Of a stretch of 64,000 nucleotides of DNA, positions 1 to 12,400 are shown piece after piece. The notes below the pieces were generated by a model that was given only the letters and a program-made list of their open reading frames with translations, searched no databases and was not told the origin of the DNA. Position 1 is the stretch's first letter. Each line of letters begins with the position of its first letter. A program made the position numbers and the translations under genes. This stretch comes from Castor canadensis (taxonomy: Eukaryota; Chordata; Mammalia; Rodentia; Castoridae): the NCBI RefSeq assembly GCF_047511655.1, contig NC_133390.1, forward strand, positions 168,598,083-168,662,082. The letters are read 5' to 3'.

Positions 1-634
1 GGCTCTCCTGTGCTCTCAGTCCTCAGCTCCTCATTCTTCACCCCACAGCAGAGGCGGCCAGTGGCCATGCTAATCCATCTCTCTCTTCCTGACTAAACAG
101 CCCAGCGCAGTCTGGGGGAGTAATGTGCCCAGCTGAGAGGCCACATCTCCCAGCCTCCTTTGCAGTTAAGGGTTGCCATGGAGATATAATTAGAAGTCAT
201 CAGGTGGGGCTTCCAGGAACAGGCTTTTTATAGGAGACTGACTCACTCTTTTACCCCTCTTCTTCCTCTTCCTTCCTTTCTGGAACATGGACAGAATGGG
301 TGAAACCCCCTTCTTCCAAGAGCTTTTCTGGGATCATGTGGGCAATGTCAGTGGATAGCCTTGACGGCTGAACTTCTATCTGGACCTCCCATCCTGACAA
401 AATAGCCCTTGCGGGCTCGAGCCATTGTAGCTGGGTCTTGTTATTAGAAGTAGAAAAAAATTCTTACCCGATACCACCACGATCCACTGCTTACTGGAGA
501 GCTTCATCTGAACATCAGGTGCAGACTCACCATGTCCAGTCCTTTCTCTCAAGGACTCCTTATTGGGGACATTTGTGAGAAGAGAGAACTTGTAGCATAA
601 GAGCTGCACTCATCTACCTATCTGCCACCCACCC

Positions 635-880
635 ATCACCCATCCATCCATCCATCCCCACATGTATCCAGCCATTTGATCCACTTACCCATCCATCCAT
701 CCATCCATCCATCCATCCGCTCATTCCTCCTTCTATCAACACATCCTCTCATCCATCTATCCTTCATCTACTCATCCATCTAGCTCTCATTCCCCACTCA
801 CTTCCCTCCTACCCACCCATTCATTCCCTATCTACTGTCTGCTCACCTATCCACCCATCCATTCATCCACCCATCCATCC
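635..880 (+). repeat. ATCC/CATC tetranucleotide array
   Basis: Imperfect (ATCC)n with runs of perfect units at about 688-718, interrupted by CTCATT-type variants. Simple tandem repeat. Confidence 0.9.
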
Positions 881-1862
881 TTTATCTGTCTCTCTGTTAC
901 ACTGTGCTGGGCTCTGTGCTAGACGTGGGGGCAAGAGATATGAATAACATCTTATTTGATGTTCACTTGGTTTATGTGACAGAGTGATTCTGGAAGGGGG
1001 AACATTAGGAGGGGAATTACGAAGATCCCCATGCAAGGACACTGGGTCCTTGCAAGGAAACATGAGTATCTCTCTGAAACTTTTGAATTCTGTATGTTTA
1101 CGTATTCACTATCTAAACATTTTTAATTAAAAATATGTACATCTCATTTGGATTTTCAGCATTTTCCTTGCTCCTGAAAGGATTTGAAGCAGCTTAGGAG
1201 AATACACAGAGAGGGATAGACACGGCCCTGCTGTCAGGGAGCTGACAGTCTCTTGGGGAACAGAGATGAGTAAACAATTCCAGTACAGCTCTGTGGGAGG
1301 GGCAGAGGGACACAATGCCAGACAGCTTCACCAGATCTCCAGTGAGCCTGGTGGCACACTCATCCACTGCCTCCAAGTAACCAGCTGACATGGCACCTTC
1401 ATCTTGCCCCTGGCTGGGCTTGGAAACTACCCAAGATGCCCGCTTCTGGACTGCACATGGTAGAGGCTCCCCCCTCCTTCAAGTTCAGGCACTTGTGTGG
1501 TCTGTCCCTTAATTCCTGTCCTTTGTTTCAATCCCCAGGAAGGGTATGGCTGGAGAAGGCCTGTGGCGGGGCAGCCCAGCACCTGTCTTCCTGTTTGCAC
1601 TAGGTGAGTCCGGCTGCACTGGGAAGAACTTGCCTCAGGTGCCCTGACGTCCAGCGTGGCCATGGGCCATGGCCCTTCCTCAGCCTCTGGCTGCGAGTAG
1701 GGATGGGGCTGGGGGCGGGCAGGAGCCGTCTGCACGGCCGGGCCCCTGAGAGGAGCGAGGAGCAGCCGTGCTGCTTGGAGAATGCGGTCTTTTCAGAGCA
1801 GACCTTTGAAATGGAGCAAGAATAACTTTAAACAATACGATGCTTCTCTCTCCCCCTCAGCT

Positions 1863-1876
1863 GTTGCCCAGGCAAC
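1863..1876. promoter_or_regulatory. Perfect palindromic RFX X-box motif
   Basis: GTTGCCCAGGCAAC, matching GTNRCC-NN-RGYAAC on both strands. It sits in a non-repeat stretch (about 1,780-2,060) that also has an ATTGTG SOX-like site; a candidate distal element, function unproven. Confidence 0.5.
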
Positions 1877-2734
1877 GCCAGAGTGCTCAACAACTGTTTA
1901 GTTTTTTAAGAAACCAAATCTCCCTCCCTTTGGTCAGCTACCGCCAGGAAGATGAAGAGGCGGTGGTGACGCCCCTCGCGGCCCATTGTGTGGGAACCCG
2001 GTCAGCCGCCAGCAGCAGTGACATTTAAATCTGACACTACATATTATATATGAACCCCGAGACACACTCTGCAGCTTGTGCTCCCCACTCAGGGCGACTT
2101 CAAGCTCCTGCCCCAGACTCCTGGCCTGTGTGTGGCTCCCTCTGGTCAGAGGCTGACCTCTGCCTGCCACAGTGGGCCAGGAGCTGGCATGGGCGTGGGC
2201 TGAGATCTGTCCCAGCTCTCTGCATCACCTGACCTAGGACAGCTTAAGTGACCTGCAGGGTCACCTTGCCCAGCCGGGGGAGTGTTCAGACCTAGAAGCT
2301 CTGCCTGTGAGTAGCCTTGGCAGCTCACCTGCTCCACGCCACCCCCCTCCCCACTTGCCAGGCAGATCGTCCTGTTGTCTCTGCGGGGGCCCCCAGAGAC
2401 CACAGAGAGCAGAGAAATCAGGAGATTCTGAAAGAAGGCTACTGGATGTCAGGCACTTCCAAAAGGGGAGCCTTATGACCATCTGAGGGAAGTGTCATCA
2501 GAGACCCATTTTCCCAGACAAGGAAACTGAGGCTCCACTGAGGAGCTGGTGAGTATAGCGGGATTTGGACCTGGACCAGCCCCACCACGCTGCCTGGGCT
2601 CCTTGGGTCTCATCCCTCACTGCCTTGGGGCGGTGCTGAGACCAGGGGACAGATGGGCAGATCTTTCCTAGCTTCTGGAACAACGACCAGCTCCTCACTT
2701 TTCCTTCATGGAAGGAAAATGATGAGGAGTTTTC

Positions 2735-2995
2735 GCAATTTGGAGTTCTGGGTTATGTGTCCTTGGGCGAGTCAGAAACATGTAAAACCTTACTTTGCTT
2801 ATCTGTAAAATGGGCACAGTATCTAGCTGACAGCACGGTTGTGAAGAAGATAATAATGACAGCACTTAGAATTTGCATGTTTTAAGCAGCGTTCTAAGTG
2901 GTTCATTCCAAGATAACCTCAGACCCAGTTATTAGTATCTCCATTTTCAGAAATGGAAGAAGAAGGAAGTGGAGTCACAGGGCTGGAAATCAAAG
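2735..2995 (+). mobile_element. Two adjoining MIR relics
   Basis: GTGTCCTTGGGCGAGTCAG ... CTGTAAAATGGGCACAGT is one MIR (read on minus consensus); GACAGCACTTAGAATTTGC ... ATCTCCATTTTCAGAAATGG is another. Confidence 0.75.
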
Positions 2996-3015
2996 TTAGT
3001 GGACACAAGTCATAT

Positions 3016-3087
3016 GGGGCCAGGCCTGGCACACAGTAGGTTCAGAGCCCAGGGGCCAGGCGTGGCACATGGTAGGTTCAGGGCACA
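3016..3087 (+). repeat. 36-bp tandem duplication
   Basis: 3,016-3,051 and 3,052-3,087 share GGGGCCAGGC-TGGCACA--GTAGGTTCAG with five differences. The unit resembles the 'accumulation of tumour-like' MIR end motif GGCACATAGTAGG. Confidence 0.9.
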
Positions 3088-4727
3088 CAATGGCTGGCTT
3101 CCCCCAGAAAGGTCAGTGGAGGGACTTCTGTCTCCCAAGAAACATGAAATTTGGAATCACCAAGCCCAGGTTAGAAGAGGCCTCTCATCCAGCTGTGTCT
3201 TCGGCCACAAAAGCCTAGAGGGGGAAGTCTCGACACCTGTGAAATGAGACGGGCAGGCTGGGCAGTGAGGCCCATGCTGGCTCTAGGAGGGAGCTACCTT
3301 GACCTGGGCCTTGGTGGGCACTAAGGGCACGCTCTGCTCAGCTCTGGGGCATGTCCAGGGCTAGACCGAGTGTGTATGTGGGGGCGGGGGGGTCCCTCAC
3401 CAGACACAGGTGGCCTTGTTGTGTCTGCAAATCCCTGGAGACTGTACTGAGTCCCCAGGAGTGACAAGGAACAGGCTGATGACAAGCAACCAAGGTGCAA
3501 AATGACGTTTCCTAGCTGGCACTTCTGCCCCTCTCCTCCCGCCTTTTCGCTAGGAGGAACCAGCGATGCTCACCCTCCAGTTCCTACCTCCCCCTGCAGA
3601 AGGTCCGAGTCCCTGCACCCCTCCACCCCACGCGTGCAGCTCAGCACCGCTAAATGGCAAGCCCAGAGGCACAGCAAGGGAAGGAGCAGGGTAATGAACT
3701 CCCATTGGCTTCTTTCACGCGATCACTGCCTTAATTTACGAGGCCTGAGTGAGTCTCATTTCCCCAGTGCGTGTTGAGTAATTAACTATTAATAAAAGCA
3801 TTACTGAGTTAACCACAGAGGCATGTTTAATTCATAGGGCAGCCCAGGAACAGGACAGGAGGCAGGGCTCAGTGGGGGATTCCTCCCAGGGCAAAATATC
3901 ACCAGCAGGATGCCGCCCAGCTAGACCCTTGGCCCCCTGCAGAGGGTCATTATTTCTGTCCCCAATCGGAGGGACCTAATCCTAGGAGGGTGGGAGGGTA
4001 ATAAGACCAAATGCCATCTCTACCAGAGGGGGGCTAAGCAGTGGAGCGGAAAAGATGGGGTGCTGGGAGGGGTGAGCCCCAGGTGGGAGGGCTCCCTGCT
4101 TGGTGGCTAATGAGGTGAGTGACCTTGGGCAAGTCGCTTGGCCTCTCTGAGCCTGTTTTCTGGAAGGTGGAGCTGCTAATAACAGCCACTTCCAGGGTGG
4201 ACTGCAGGGCTAAAGAAAATCCAGATGGGAAAGGATGAGTAAAGAACCAGCATTTCTCATTTGTCTGGAATTGTCTTTAGGACTGTCCTCCTCCCCATCC
4301 CTAACCTAACACACAGGCATGTAGTAAGTAGTGTATGTGAAGAGCAGATACTGCTATTCAAGGAAGTTGGTGGAATAAGCCCCATCTGGATACTTCTGAG
4401 GGCTCTTCAAATGCAGGACAGTAGCACCCCCCCTTCCCCTGGGGCACCTCTGGCCAGCCTTGGTGAACTTATTCTTACTGCCATCCTCACACTCCTCCAC
4501 ACCTCAGTGCCTTTGAGCCTTCTCTTTCCTCTGCGTGATAGCCTTTCTTCTTTTGTCTCCTTAGCAAACCCCTATTTAGTCCTCAAGACTCAGTTCAAAA
4601 GGTTTGACTCTTCCTGGAAGTCTTTGCTCTCCTTTGACCCAGACAGAACTGGTTACTCCCTCTTCTGTGCCTCCCAGACTTTCTTCTATTATGGTATCTA
4701 CTCATCCCACTCACTCATCTTTGATCT

Positions 4728-4817
4728 GCCCATCCATCCATCCACCCACCCACCCACCCACCCACCGACCTATCCACCCACACATCCATCCACCCACCCA
4801 CGACCCTCCAACAGCCT
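4728..4817 (+). repeat. ATCC/CACC tetranucleotide array
   Basis: (ATCC)n grading into (CACC)n; same unit as the array at 635-880. Open frames through it give Pro-Thr-His repeats and are not genes. Confidence 0.9.
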
Positions 4818-4999
4818 ATCCACCACCCATGTACCTATCTACCCACTCACCCATCCTTTCATATTTATTGAACATCTACAGTGTGCAGCTCTCATTCTAT
4901 AGAAGTTCATCCACCACCCATGTACCTATCTACCCACTCACCCATCCTTTCATATTTATTGAACATCTACAGTGTGCAGCTCTCATTCTATAGAAGTTC
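4818..4999 (+). repeat. Exact 91-bp tandem duplication
   Basis: 4,818-4,908 and 4,909-4,999 are identical base for base. Each copy starts in the tail of the tetranucleotide array and runs into unique sequence containing TTTATTGAACATCTACAGTG, a MIR-like core. Confidence 0.97.
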
Positions 5000-5526
5000 C
5001 AGACAAGTCTAGCTTTCCCTAGACCAGCAGCTCTCAATCTTTTGGGAGTCAAGGACCCCAGAAAAATGCACGTATGCACAAATATGCCACATGTTACTTT
5101 CCTCTTCAGGGATCCCTGGCCATCCTTGGAGTCAGGCTGTGGTCCTGAGTAGGGTAGATGCTGTGCTCAGACCTCCCTTTGGGCATGAAAGACCTACCCA
5201 CCAGTTGCTGGGAACACGGCCATCAACCCAAGTGGGGATTAAAAAAACCTGCTCCACCCAAAGTCAAGCCACCTTCCGAGGGCAGGCCAACATCAGGGTG
5301 GAAAGTCCTGAGCCTTCACCCCATCTCAGGATAACTCTGAGGGACCACCTCAGCTCCAGTGCCCGGCAGGTGGACGAGGCCTCATGACTGCCTTGAGGCA
5401 GTTACTCTCTGCCAAATTCATAGGTTTACTCCCATCCACAGGTGTTTCTCCCAAGACCACTTTCATCCCTGGCTCTAATTTCTCAGTCTGCTTTCTGGGG
5501 AGCCCACTGGGTTAAAAAGCCTTGCA

Positions 5527-5761
5527 AAGCTGGGTGCCCGTGGCTCATGCCTGTCATCCTAGCTACTCAGGAGGCAGAGATCAGGAGGATTGATGTTCGA
5601 AATCAGCCCAGGGCACATAGTTTAGGAGACTTTTATCTTGGAAAAAGAAAAATATCACAAAGAAAGGGTTGAGGAGGGGCTCAGGTGGTAGAACACTTGT
5701 CTAGCAATTGTGAGGATCCGAGTTCAAACTCCAGTGGTGCCAAAACCGAACAAAAACAAAA
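5527..5761 (+). mobile_element. B1-ID dimeric SINE
   Basis: The B1/7SL-like half (GGCTCATGCCTGTCATCCTAG) is joined to an ID half (GGGGCTCAGGTGGTAGAACAC ... GAGTTCAAACTCCAG) with an A-rich tail. Confidence 0.85.
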
Positions 5762-7326
5762 GCTTTTTGTCCAGAAGTTCCTTGAGGACAGGGACAGGGT
5801 TTTAATGACTTCTATCACATCCAGCAGCGAGCACTAAGCAAGCATGTTTTCACATCATAGATGTTTCGGAAACATTTATTGAATGCAATTTTTTTTCTGG
5901 GCTTCTGTCCTATCCCTCTGTTGTCCCCAGCAGGAGCATTCTCAAGAGACAACAGGAGGAAAAGAAGACTCTGCCAGCAGAAGCCAGCGGGCCTGGGAGT
6001 AGGGGGCCTGAATCAGGGAAATGTACTAGTTGCCAACGAAACTGTAAATAACCATGGGAACAGAAGTCAAGCTCATTGGTTACTCTGAAGCTGGGGGAAG
6101 GGGCTGGGCAGTGCGGTCAGGACCAGGCTGGCTGGGAAGCCTGGGAGGCCAGAGGCTGGCTGGCTTGGCTGGTGGTGAGGCTGGTGCAAATCATTTCAAA
6201 GTTAGAACCTGTAAAATCCACTTTGCTTTCTACTATTGGAAATTCCTTCACAGAGCAAACATCTATTAGGTGGCCATTCTGTGCTAGGCTTGTAGCAAGG
6301 GGACCTGAGAAGGCTGGGGCTCTAATGTTGGCTGCTCCTTTCCCTTGCTTTGTCACGGGGCAGGTTATGTGATATCCTGACACTGAGAGCTAATGGCTAT
6401 GTGCCATTGCACCACCATGCCAGCTGCTTCACACACGTTAGTTCATCCCCACAGCTGCTCAATAGGAGCTAGATTATTCTTTCTTTACAGATGAGACAGG
6501 CACCGAGGGGATCAGCAACGTGCCCAAGACCACACAGTAGATCGCAGTGCAGAGAGAAGCGTGTCTCGGTTAGGTCCAAGGCTGTATTCTCAGCCAGTTA
6601 TGCTTGGCTCTGTGAGCTCAGTTTCCCTAGCCATGAAATTAGGCACACCGCTTCCTACTGCACTGGGCCACTAGGAATGAACTAACCCATGTATAAGGCA
6701 AGGGGTCCCTTCTGAAGTCCTTCTTCCCCCTGCCCACTCCCTGCTTCTCTCTTCTCTTAGCTGGAAGGGTGGCTCCAAGAACAACTGTCTCCAACTCCAG
6801 CAGTGTCTGTCATGTGGCCAGCAACCCCTGAATGCTGACACCCTAAATGGATGATCTGGGAGTTCCCATCCTTGGTTCTCTGTACTACAAATTGGGGACC
6901 CACTAAGTCCTTCGCTAGCCCATGATACAGAAGCTGCAGCATGTATCACAGGGGATCCTTCTGGGGCCATGTAACCACTCTCCAGCTGCTGGAGTTTTCA
7001 GAACAGCGTGAAGCAGACACAAATGGAGATGATCCCCCAAGCCCCCGAGGCAGCCAGGTACCAGAATGAAGAGGCATGTAGGCCAGCTCGTTCTTATCCC
7101 CACAACACCAACTGCAAACGTCCTAGTTTATTGGGGGCATTAACCTTCCTCCTACTGTGGACTTCTGGGAGAGACAGTGGGTATGTAAGTACTTAAAACT
7201 TGCACCTGCAGGTCAGCTCCTGCTCCCGACCCCCCTTCTGCAGAAGCCCAGGAGCCGGGGACAGACACCACGGCCTTGGAGAGACTAGTCATATCCTCAG
7301 CTTCCTTCAACCTGTGCACGCACTGA

Positions 7327-7340
7327 GTTGCCATGGTGAC
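7327..7340. promoter_or_regulatory. RFX X-box-like motif
   Basis: GTTGCCATGGTGAC, one base off the X-box consensus, about 1.5 kb beyond the SLC35C2 poly(A) signal. Function unproven. Confidence 0.35.
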
Positions 7341-8564
7341 GCTGCAGCCCTCCCCCCCCCCCAGATGCAGTGGCTGCAGACAGCATGGGTGGTTGAAGGG
7401 CTCAGAGCCCAGGGTAGATGCTGTCTGGTCTCGGAGGTCAACAACTGGGTGGGCTCATGGGGGAGGAGAGGGAGCCCTCTTGTAGGCCTGGCTGGTAATT
7501 GCTGCTAAGTGAAGAGCTGTCATTGAACCCAACACGTGTGCCATGAGGGCCCCTGCTCTGCACCCTGTAATTACGGCAACAGACAGCAGCACAGCTCTGT
7601 GCGCCTGGGAGAGGGGGTGGTGATGAGCAGACAGGAAGCACTCATCCACCTGAGCCAGCAGGCTGCTGTGTCCTGTGCTTTCCCCCATCCCCTAGCCTCT
7701 TCCTGCCCGCTCTCCCCATATCATGTCACCCAACTGGAACACAAGCTTTCTTTAATCCTGGCATCCCTGCTTGCAGAACCCAAAGGGGCAGAGGCAGCAG
7801 GGAATCTGGACCGGAGGCTGATTCAGTTCTGTCTCCTTGACTCCACTTCTGTAAATCAGGTTTGAGACACAACCACGCCTTTTTGTTTCCATATCGTCCA
7901 TGGCCTCTTTCATGCTACAACAGCAGAGTTAAGAAGGTGTGACAGATACCATATGGTCCCCAAACCAAAAATATTTACTATCAGTTCCTTTGCAGAAGTT
8001 TGCAGAGTGGGTTCTGAAAGTACGGTTCTCCTAGCGTAAGGAGACTTCCAGCATCTCCGCTCTCCTGAGATCTATCTACTCCAGCTCCATCCTGATCCTC
8101 ACTGTGGACTCTGCTGCCCTCCTCCAGGGATCCCTCTTTCCGCTTGGGTTTGGACAGCGGTGGCAGCCAAGCTGGGCTGGAGCTGCAGTGTAGGTCAATG
8201 GCGCCACCTGCTGTGAACACCAGAAGCACTTGTGCAGGGAGCTTTGTCCCCACCAGGCTGAGGGAGCCAGCTTACAGGAGCCCTCCATGATTGGGGCACA
8301 GCACACAGGGCCTGTTTTGTCCCCTGCCCCCATCTACAGCCTGGAGAAGTGGTGGAACTTGTCCAAGATGGGAAAGCCAAGGGTCCACATCCAGGGACCC
8401 TCCCAGAAGGTGGCACATGGATACACATGGGGACACAGCTCTGGCTGGGAATCCTTGCCATGATGGCTGTTTACCTTCCCTGTCTTGGTCTCTTGGCTGT
8501 TAAAAGTATTTAAAAAAATAACCGTATAACATCTAATCTGCTACCAATATTGGTAAGTTTTCAG

Positions 8565-8690
8565 ACTCTGTGACAGATATCCTCATTTCATAAATAAAAA
8601 AAACAACCTTGGTACAGAGGTTAAGTAATTTGCTTAAGGTCATACAACAAGTAAGTGGCAGAGCCAAGATTCAAATCTAGACTGAAAACT
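8565..8690 (+). mobile_element. MIR relic
   Basis: TCATTTCATAAATAAA then GAGGTTAAGTAATTTGC and GTCATACAACAAGTAAGTGG match the MIR core in order. Confidence 0.8.
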
Positions 8691-8859
8691 GTAGTCTTCA
8701 GAATATGGTACTCAGCAAATACTCATTTATTTTCTGCCTGTGGGGGGGGGGAGGGGGACCAAGGTGGGGGTACTGGGGTTCAAACAGAATTCTGAGAGCT
8801 GCAGAAAGCCAGGCCCCCAGGGCTCTTCCTGCCCTCAAGCCTCCAGGCAATATGAGTGG

Positions 8860-9292
8860 CCAGTGGACCGTAAAACCATTTATTTCCAAACTATAAATAG
8901 ATGTGCTGAGAAAGATGCTGTCCAGGTGATGAGGTCCCAGCCTCTCCATGTCCATTTCAACTGCCCTGCAGTCCAAAGTCAGTCCCTCTGGAGGCAACTC
9001 TGCCTCTGAATTCCACCTTGGCTCTCAGAGCCAGGCCAGAAGCGGAAGAACCTGTGCACTCCCTTCGCTCTCAGGATCTTGACCGCGGGCCCAGCCCTGG
9101 TCAGGTGGGAGGCCGGCCTGATGCTCAGCACTTAAAAAACCTCTGAAGGGAAGGTAGAAGCCATAAGCCCCTGTCCTAGCCCCACTGTAGGGTCCTGCTA
9201 GGTGACTTCTAGGCCACTGCTCCCAACTGCTGTGACCAGCCACACAGGCCCTGAGCTGCAGTGAGCTGGCTGCAAGTTGGTCCTGGGGCTGG
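8860..9292 (-). other. SLC35C2: SLC35C2 3' UTR
   Basis: About 430 nt from the TGA to just past the AATAAA at 8,884-8,879. The right end is inferred from the usual 10-30 nt signal-to-cleavage spacing. I see no repeat insertion inside it. Confidence 0.65.
8879..8884 (-). terminator. SLC35C2: Polyadenylation signal AATAAA of SLC35C2
   Basis: The plus strand reads TTTATT, so the minus strand reads AATAAA in the context TTTGGAAATAAATGG. It lies about 410 nt downstream of the stop codon. A second AATAAA at 8,731-8,726 is a weaker alternative further downstream. Confidence 0.7.
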
Positions 9293-9423
9293 TCACTGCT
9301 GCCCCTGGGCCACAAAGTACTCTTCCTCCTCATTGTCCTGGTCCTCCTGCTGGCTGCTCTGGAGCAGCAGCTCCAGGTCCGGGTTGGAGCCCAAGCCCTT
9401 CAGGGGTTTAGGGCCACCATCAC
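9293..9423 (-). CDS. SLC35C2: SLC35C2 coding exon 9, C-terminal tail and stop (residues 323-365)
   Basis: Acceptor TTCCAAG, then [18 protein letters not shown]. The cytosolic tail is glutamine- and acid-rich and ends [17 protein letters not shown], with the stop at 9295-9293. There is no ER-retention motif in the tail. Confidence 0.96.
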
Positions 9424-12400
9424 CTTGGAACAGAGACCACAGTTACCAACCCAATAATGGTGCTAGTGGCTTGCCCCACTGATCTGTGCATGCATCCAGG
9501 CCCCCAGACCCTCTGCAGATGACCCTGTGTCCTCCCAGTGCTAGTGCTGTACCACCAGGTGCACTTCCTGAGTAGACAGCAGCCAGGCTGTGCAGAGAGC
9601 CACCGAGCTATGACTGCTTTAGAGAAGCCACCTAGCTCCTCTGGCAGGGTGGGGGCTGGGAAGGTTGATCCTAGAAAGCTGAGATTCTCAAAGGGCTCTG
9701 TACCTCTGGAGCGTAGGGCTTTTAGGGCAACGTGCAGGGATATTCCAGAGAGGCAGAGGGCAAAACCCAGCCAGTTCAGAAGGCTGATCTGATCACCTAG
9801 CAGGTGAGCTGCCAGCAGCAGGGTGCAGACCTCCTGCAGACAGAGAAGTGGGAAGCGCGTGGTTAGCAGGAGCTGGCTCTTCAGCAAGGACACAAGGAAA
9901 GCCCGGTCAGCAGGGCAAAGAGGTCAGGAGGAAAAGGCTTGCCTCCCCACTGTGACTGACTGAGATGCCACCCTGCCAGTGCTATCCACATTCTGCCAGA
10001 AACAAGAGAGGCAACCCAGAACAGGACTAGGGCATAGTTGGCAGCTCTCACACCCACAGGCACAGCGTACCCACTAATGGGCAGCATCACATTGGCTCTG
10101 AGAACACTGTCCGGGGGTTGTCAGAAACAGTGACTGCAAGCAGGCCTGGTGAGACAATCCGTTCTGAGGACCATGACTTATGCCATGGAGACTCCTGAGA
10201 CCTACATTTCTGGTTTTAGGCAGGGTGGGCATCTGCTGGCCAAAGAGAAACCCCCTCCAAGGCCCTGGGCCTGGAGAAATGGTTGGGCAGGGAGAAGTAA
10301 AAAGGGAGTAGGGGGCATAGGGAAGGGGAGAGTACAAAGTAGCAATAAAGGCAAGACAGTAACACATGACACCCACGCATGATGTGACCATCGCTAGCCA
10401 CGCCCATGCAGATGCTGCCAATCAACCATGGGCTCTTGTTTGGTTTATGCATGCTGGGGATGAAACTCAGGGCTTTGCACAGGCTAGGCAAGTGCTGCAC
10501 CACTGAACCACAACCCCAGTCCTAATCACTGAACTCTTTACTCATCAGTCTGGAGGTTTCTCAACCTTGGCTCCAGGCAACTGCTACATAACAGAACTGG
10601 CACTCAAGGTAAAATGTAAACGCACCCCAGGCCTAGTGGCATCAGACCTGCCTCTGGATCCCTAGCTGTGCATGCATGGGCAGGAGTGCCTTTTCAGGTC
10701 CATTTCCCCACCTCTGCAGTGGGGACAATCAGGCCACCCCCGGGGGCCACGGGGATGATGGAAAGAGGAGGGGCAAGAACAGTACCATCACCTAAATGGG
10801 TACTTCCATTTCTTCTCCAAAGGGCTCAGGGTGCAGGAGCTGGGACAGAACCTGCCAGAGAGAAGCCCTAGGGGCTCCCCTCTAGGACAGGCTGGGGTCA
10901 TCTCCCAGTAAGTACCTTAAAGATGCCAGCGATGGAGAGAGTAAGGCTGGAGGTTCTGGAGACCAGAAGGAACTCAGAGAAGCCCAAACCAAAGGCAAGA
11001 ATCCCACCAAGGAAGAGGCTCCCGAGTACCCGCAGGAGCAGCCCTGTGTCCTGGAAACGGAAGATTTTCTCAGATGTGGACAAATGGAGACCTGAAAGCA
11101 ATGGGGAGAAAGTGTGGGAGGCCAGGTTCTAGGACCACCTTGGCTGCCCGCCCTTAGCCAGCTGAGCTATCAGTGGGGACTTGCTGAGTACCTGCTGGCT
11201 GTCTGGGACAGAGAAAGGAGAGGTTAAAATAGTCTCACATAGATGGCCTGAGACCCGGGGAAGCTGGTGGCTGCCCTGCACAGGAGGGTGTATTTATACA
11301 CTTTGGGGCGCTGGGGATGGAACCCAAAGCCTCATACATGTGAGGCAAGTACTGTGCCACTGAGCCAAAGCCCAACCCAAATCCAGGTCTTGTTAGTGCA
11401 AAACTATGGGACATGGGCAGAGAGGTCCTCATTCTGGACCTTGGTTCTCCGCTGATAAAATAACAGGTCTGGGACTAGATTGGTGGCGCTCTAATAAGCA
11501 TGAACATTTCTCACACACACACGTAAAATTGTGACAAAAGCCATGGCCCCTTGCTCCAGAAAGCGTACCACACCACACCAGTACTGTCAGGAGTCGTAGG
11601 CCCTCCCCTAGCAAGGTCCCAGGGTGAGTGAGCAGGGGATGAAGGTGGCCCTGCATTGGGCACAACAAAGATAGCTGTGAGAATGAACAGGGAGTTGAAG
11701 AAGACTCTGGGATTTTTTGGAGGGAAGCACTTATGAAAGTGACTACCCCCCTCCCTCAGCAGCCTCACAACGTAGGACATCTTGCTTGGTGCTGGGCTCA
11801 GCAGTACTGCAAAGGCGTTGGCAAATGGAAGGGAATTTGGGGAAGAGCAACATAAGTAATGAAGGCGCTTGGGGGATTAATTTACCAGAAAAGATTGAAG
11901 GAGCTAAATCCATGCAGCTCTGCTAAGTGGTGACAACCAGGGGCTTTCGGAGGTTTGTGGAGACGGAGATGGAGCAGATGCCTGGGGAGGGGGTGAGCCT
12001 GGTGTTTGGTACAAGGGGGCATAATGAAGGAATGGAAAAATTTTTAAAATAACATGAGGCTCTGAACAGAAGCTTCTTGGACAATGGGGCCACAGAATGA
12101 TTTTCTCAGGGAGGTTGGAGACGCTTCACTGCTTGGAACTTAAATGGATGTGGGATGGAATTTTCTGTAATGACCCTGAAGACAGTTGGGATTCTGGTAG
12201 GAAGAATAAATAGGCAGGGACAAAGACTAATCCCAAAACACCAAAGGAAGGAAAGTGGTGATGTTCGGCCCAGCCTGTACAAATCTCCCCACCTCACCTC
12301 TTTTCTGGAAGGTGTCAGGAAGGAACGACGACAAGTCCCACTCCCTAGGATGTCCTGGACCTGGCGGCCCAACTCCATCCCACTTATCCTCAGAAACACG

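Larger units (their letters stand above)
1..8859. other. Intergenic region left of SLC35C2
   Basis: No exon with paired splice sites or homology is seen. Contents: an unassigned ancient repeat-like stretch (about 120-460), ATCC arrays, MIR relics, an L2-like stretch (about 4,490-4,690), a hAT-like fragment (about 5,023-5,100), one B1-ID dimer and two RFX-like motifs. In human the neighbour on this side is CDH22; no part of it is recognised. Confidence 0.6.

Noticed and set aside
635-880. CRISPR-like regular repeats
   Set aside because: Four-base units without spacers in a mammalian genome; a simple tandem repeat.
4261-4993. Plus-strand open frames of 213 and 129 codons
   Set aside because: They run through L2-like sequence and the ATCC array, giving Pro-Thr-His repeats; an open frame in simple repeat is expected.
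1-8859. Part of CDH22
   Set aside because: No cadherin motif (LDRE, DXND, DAD) or paired exon was found; synteny alone is not enough.
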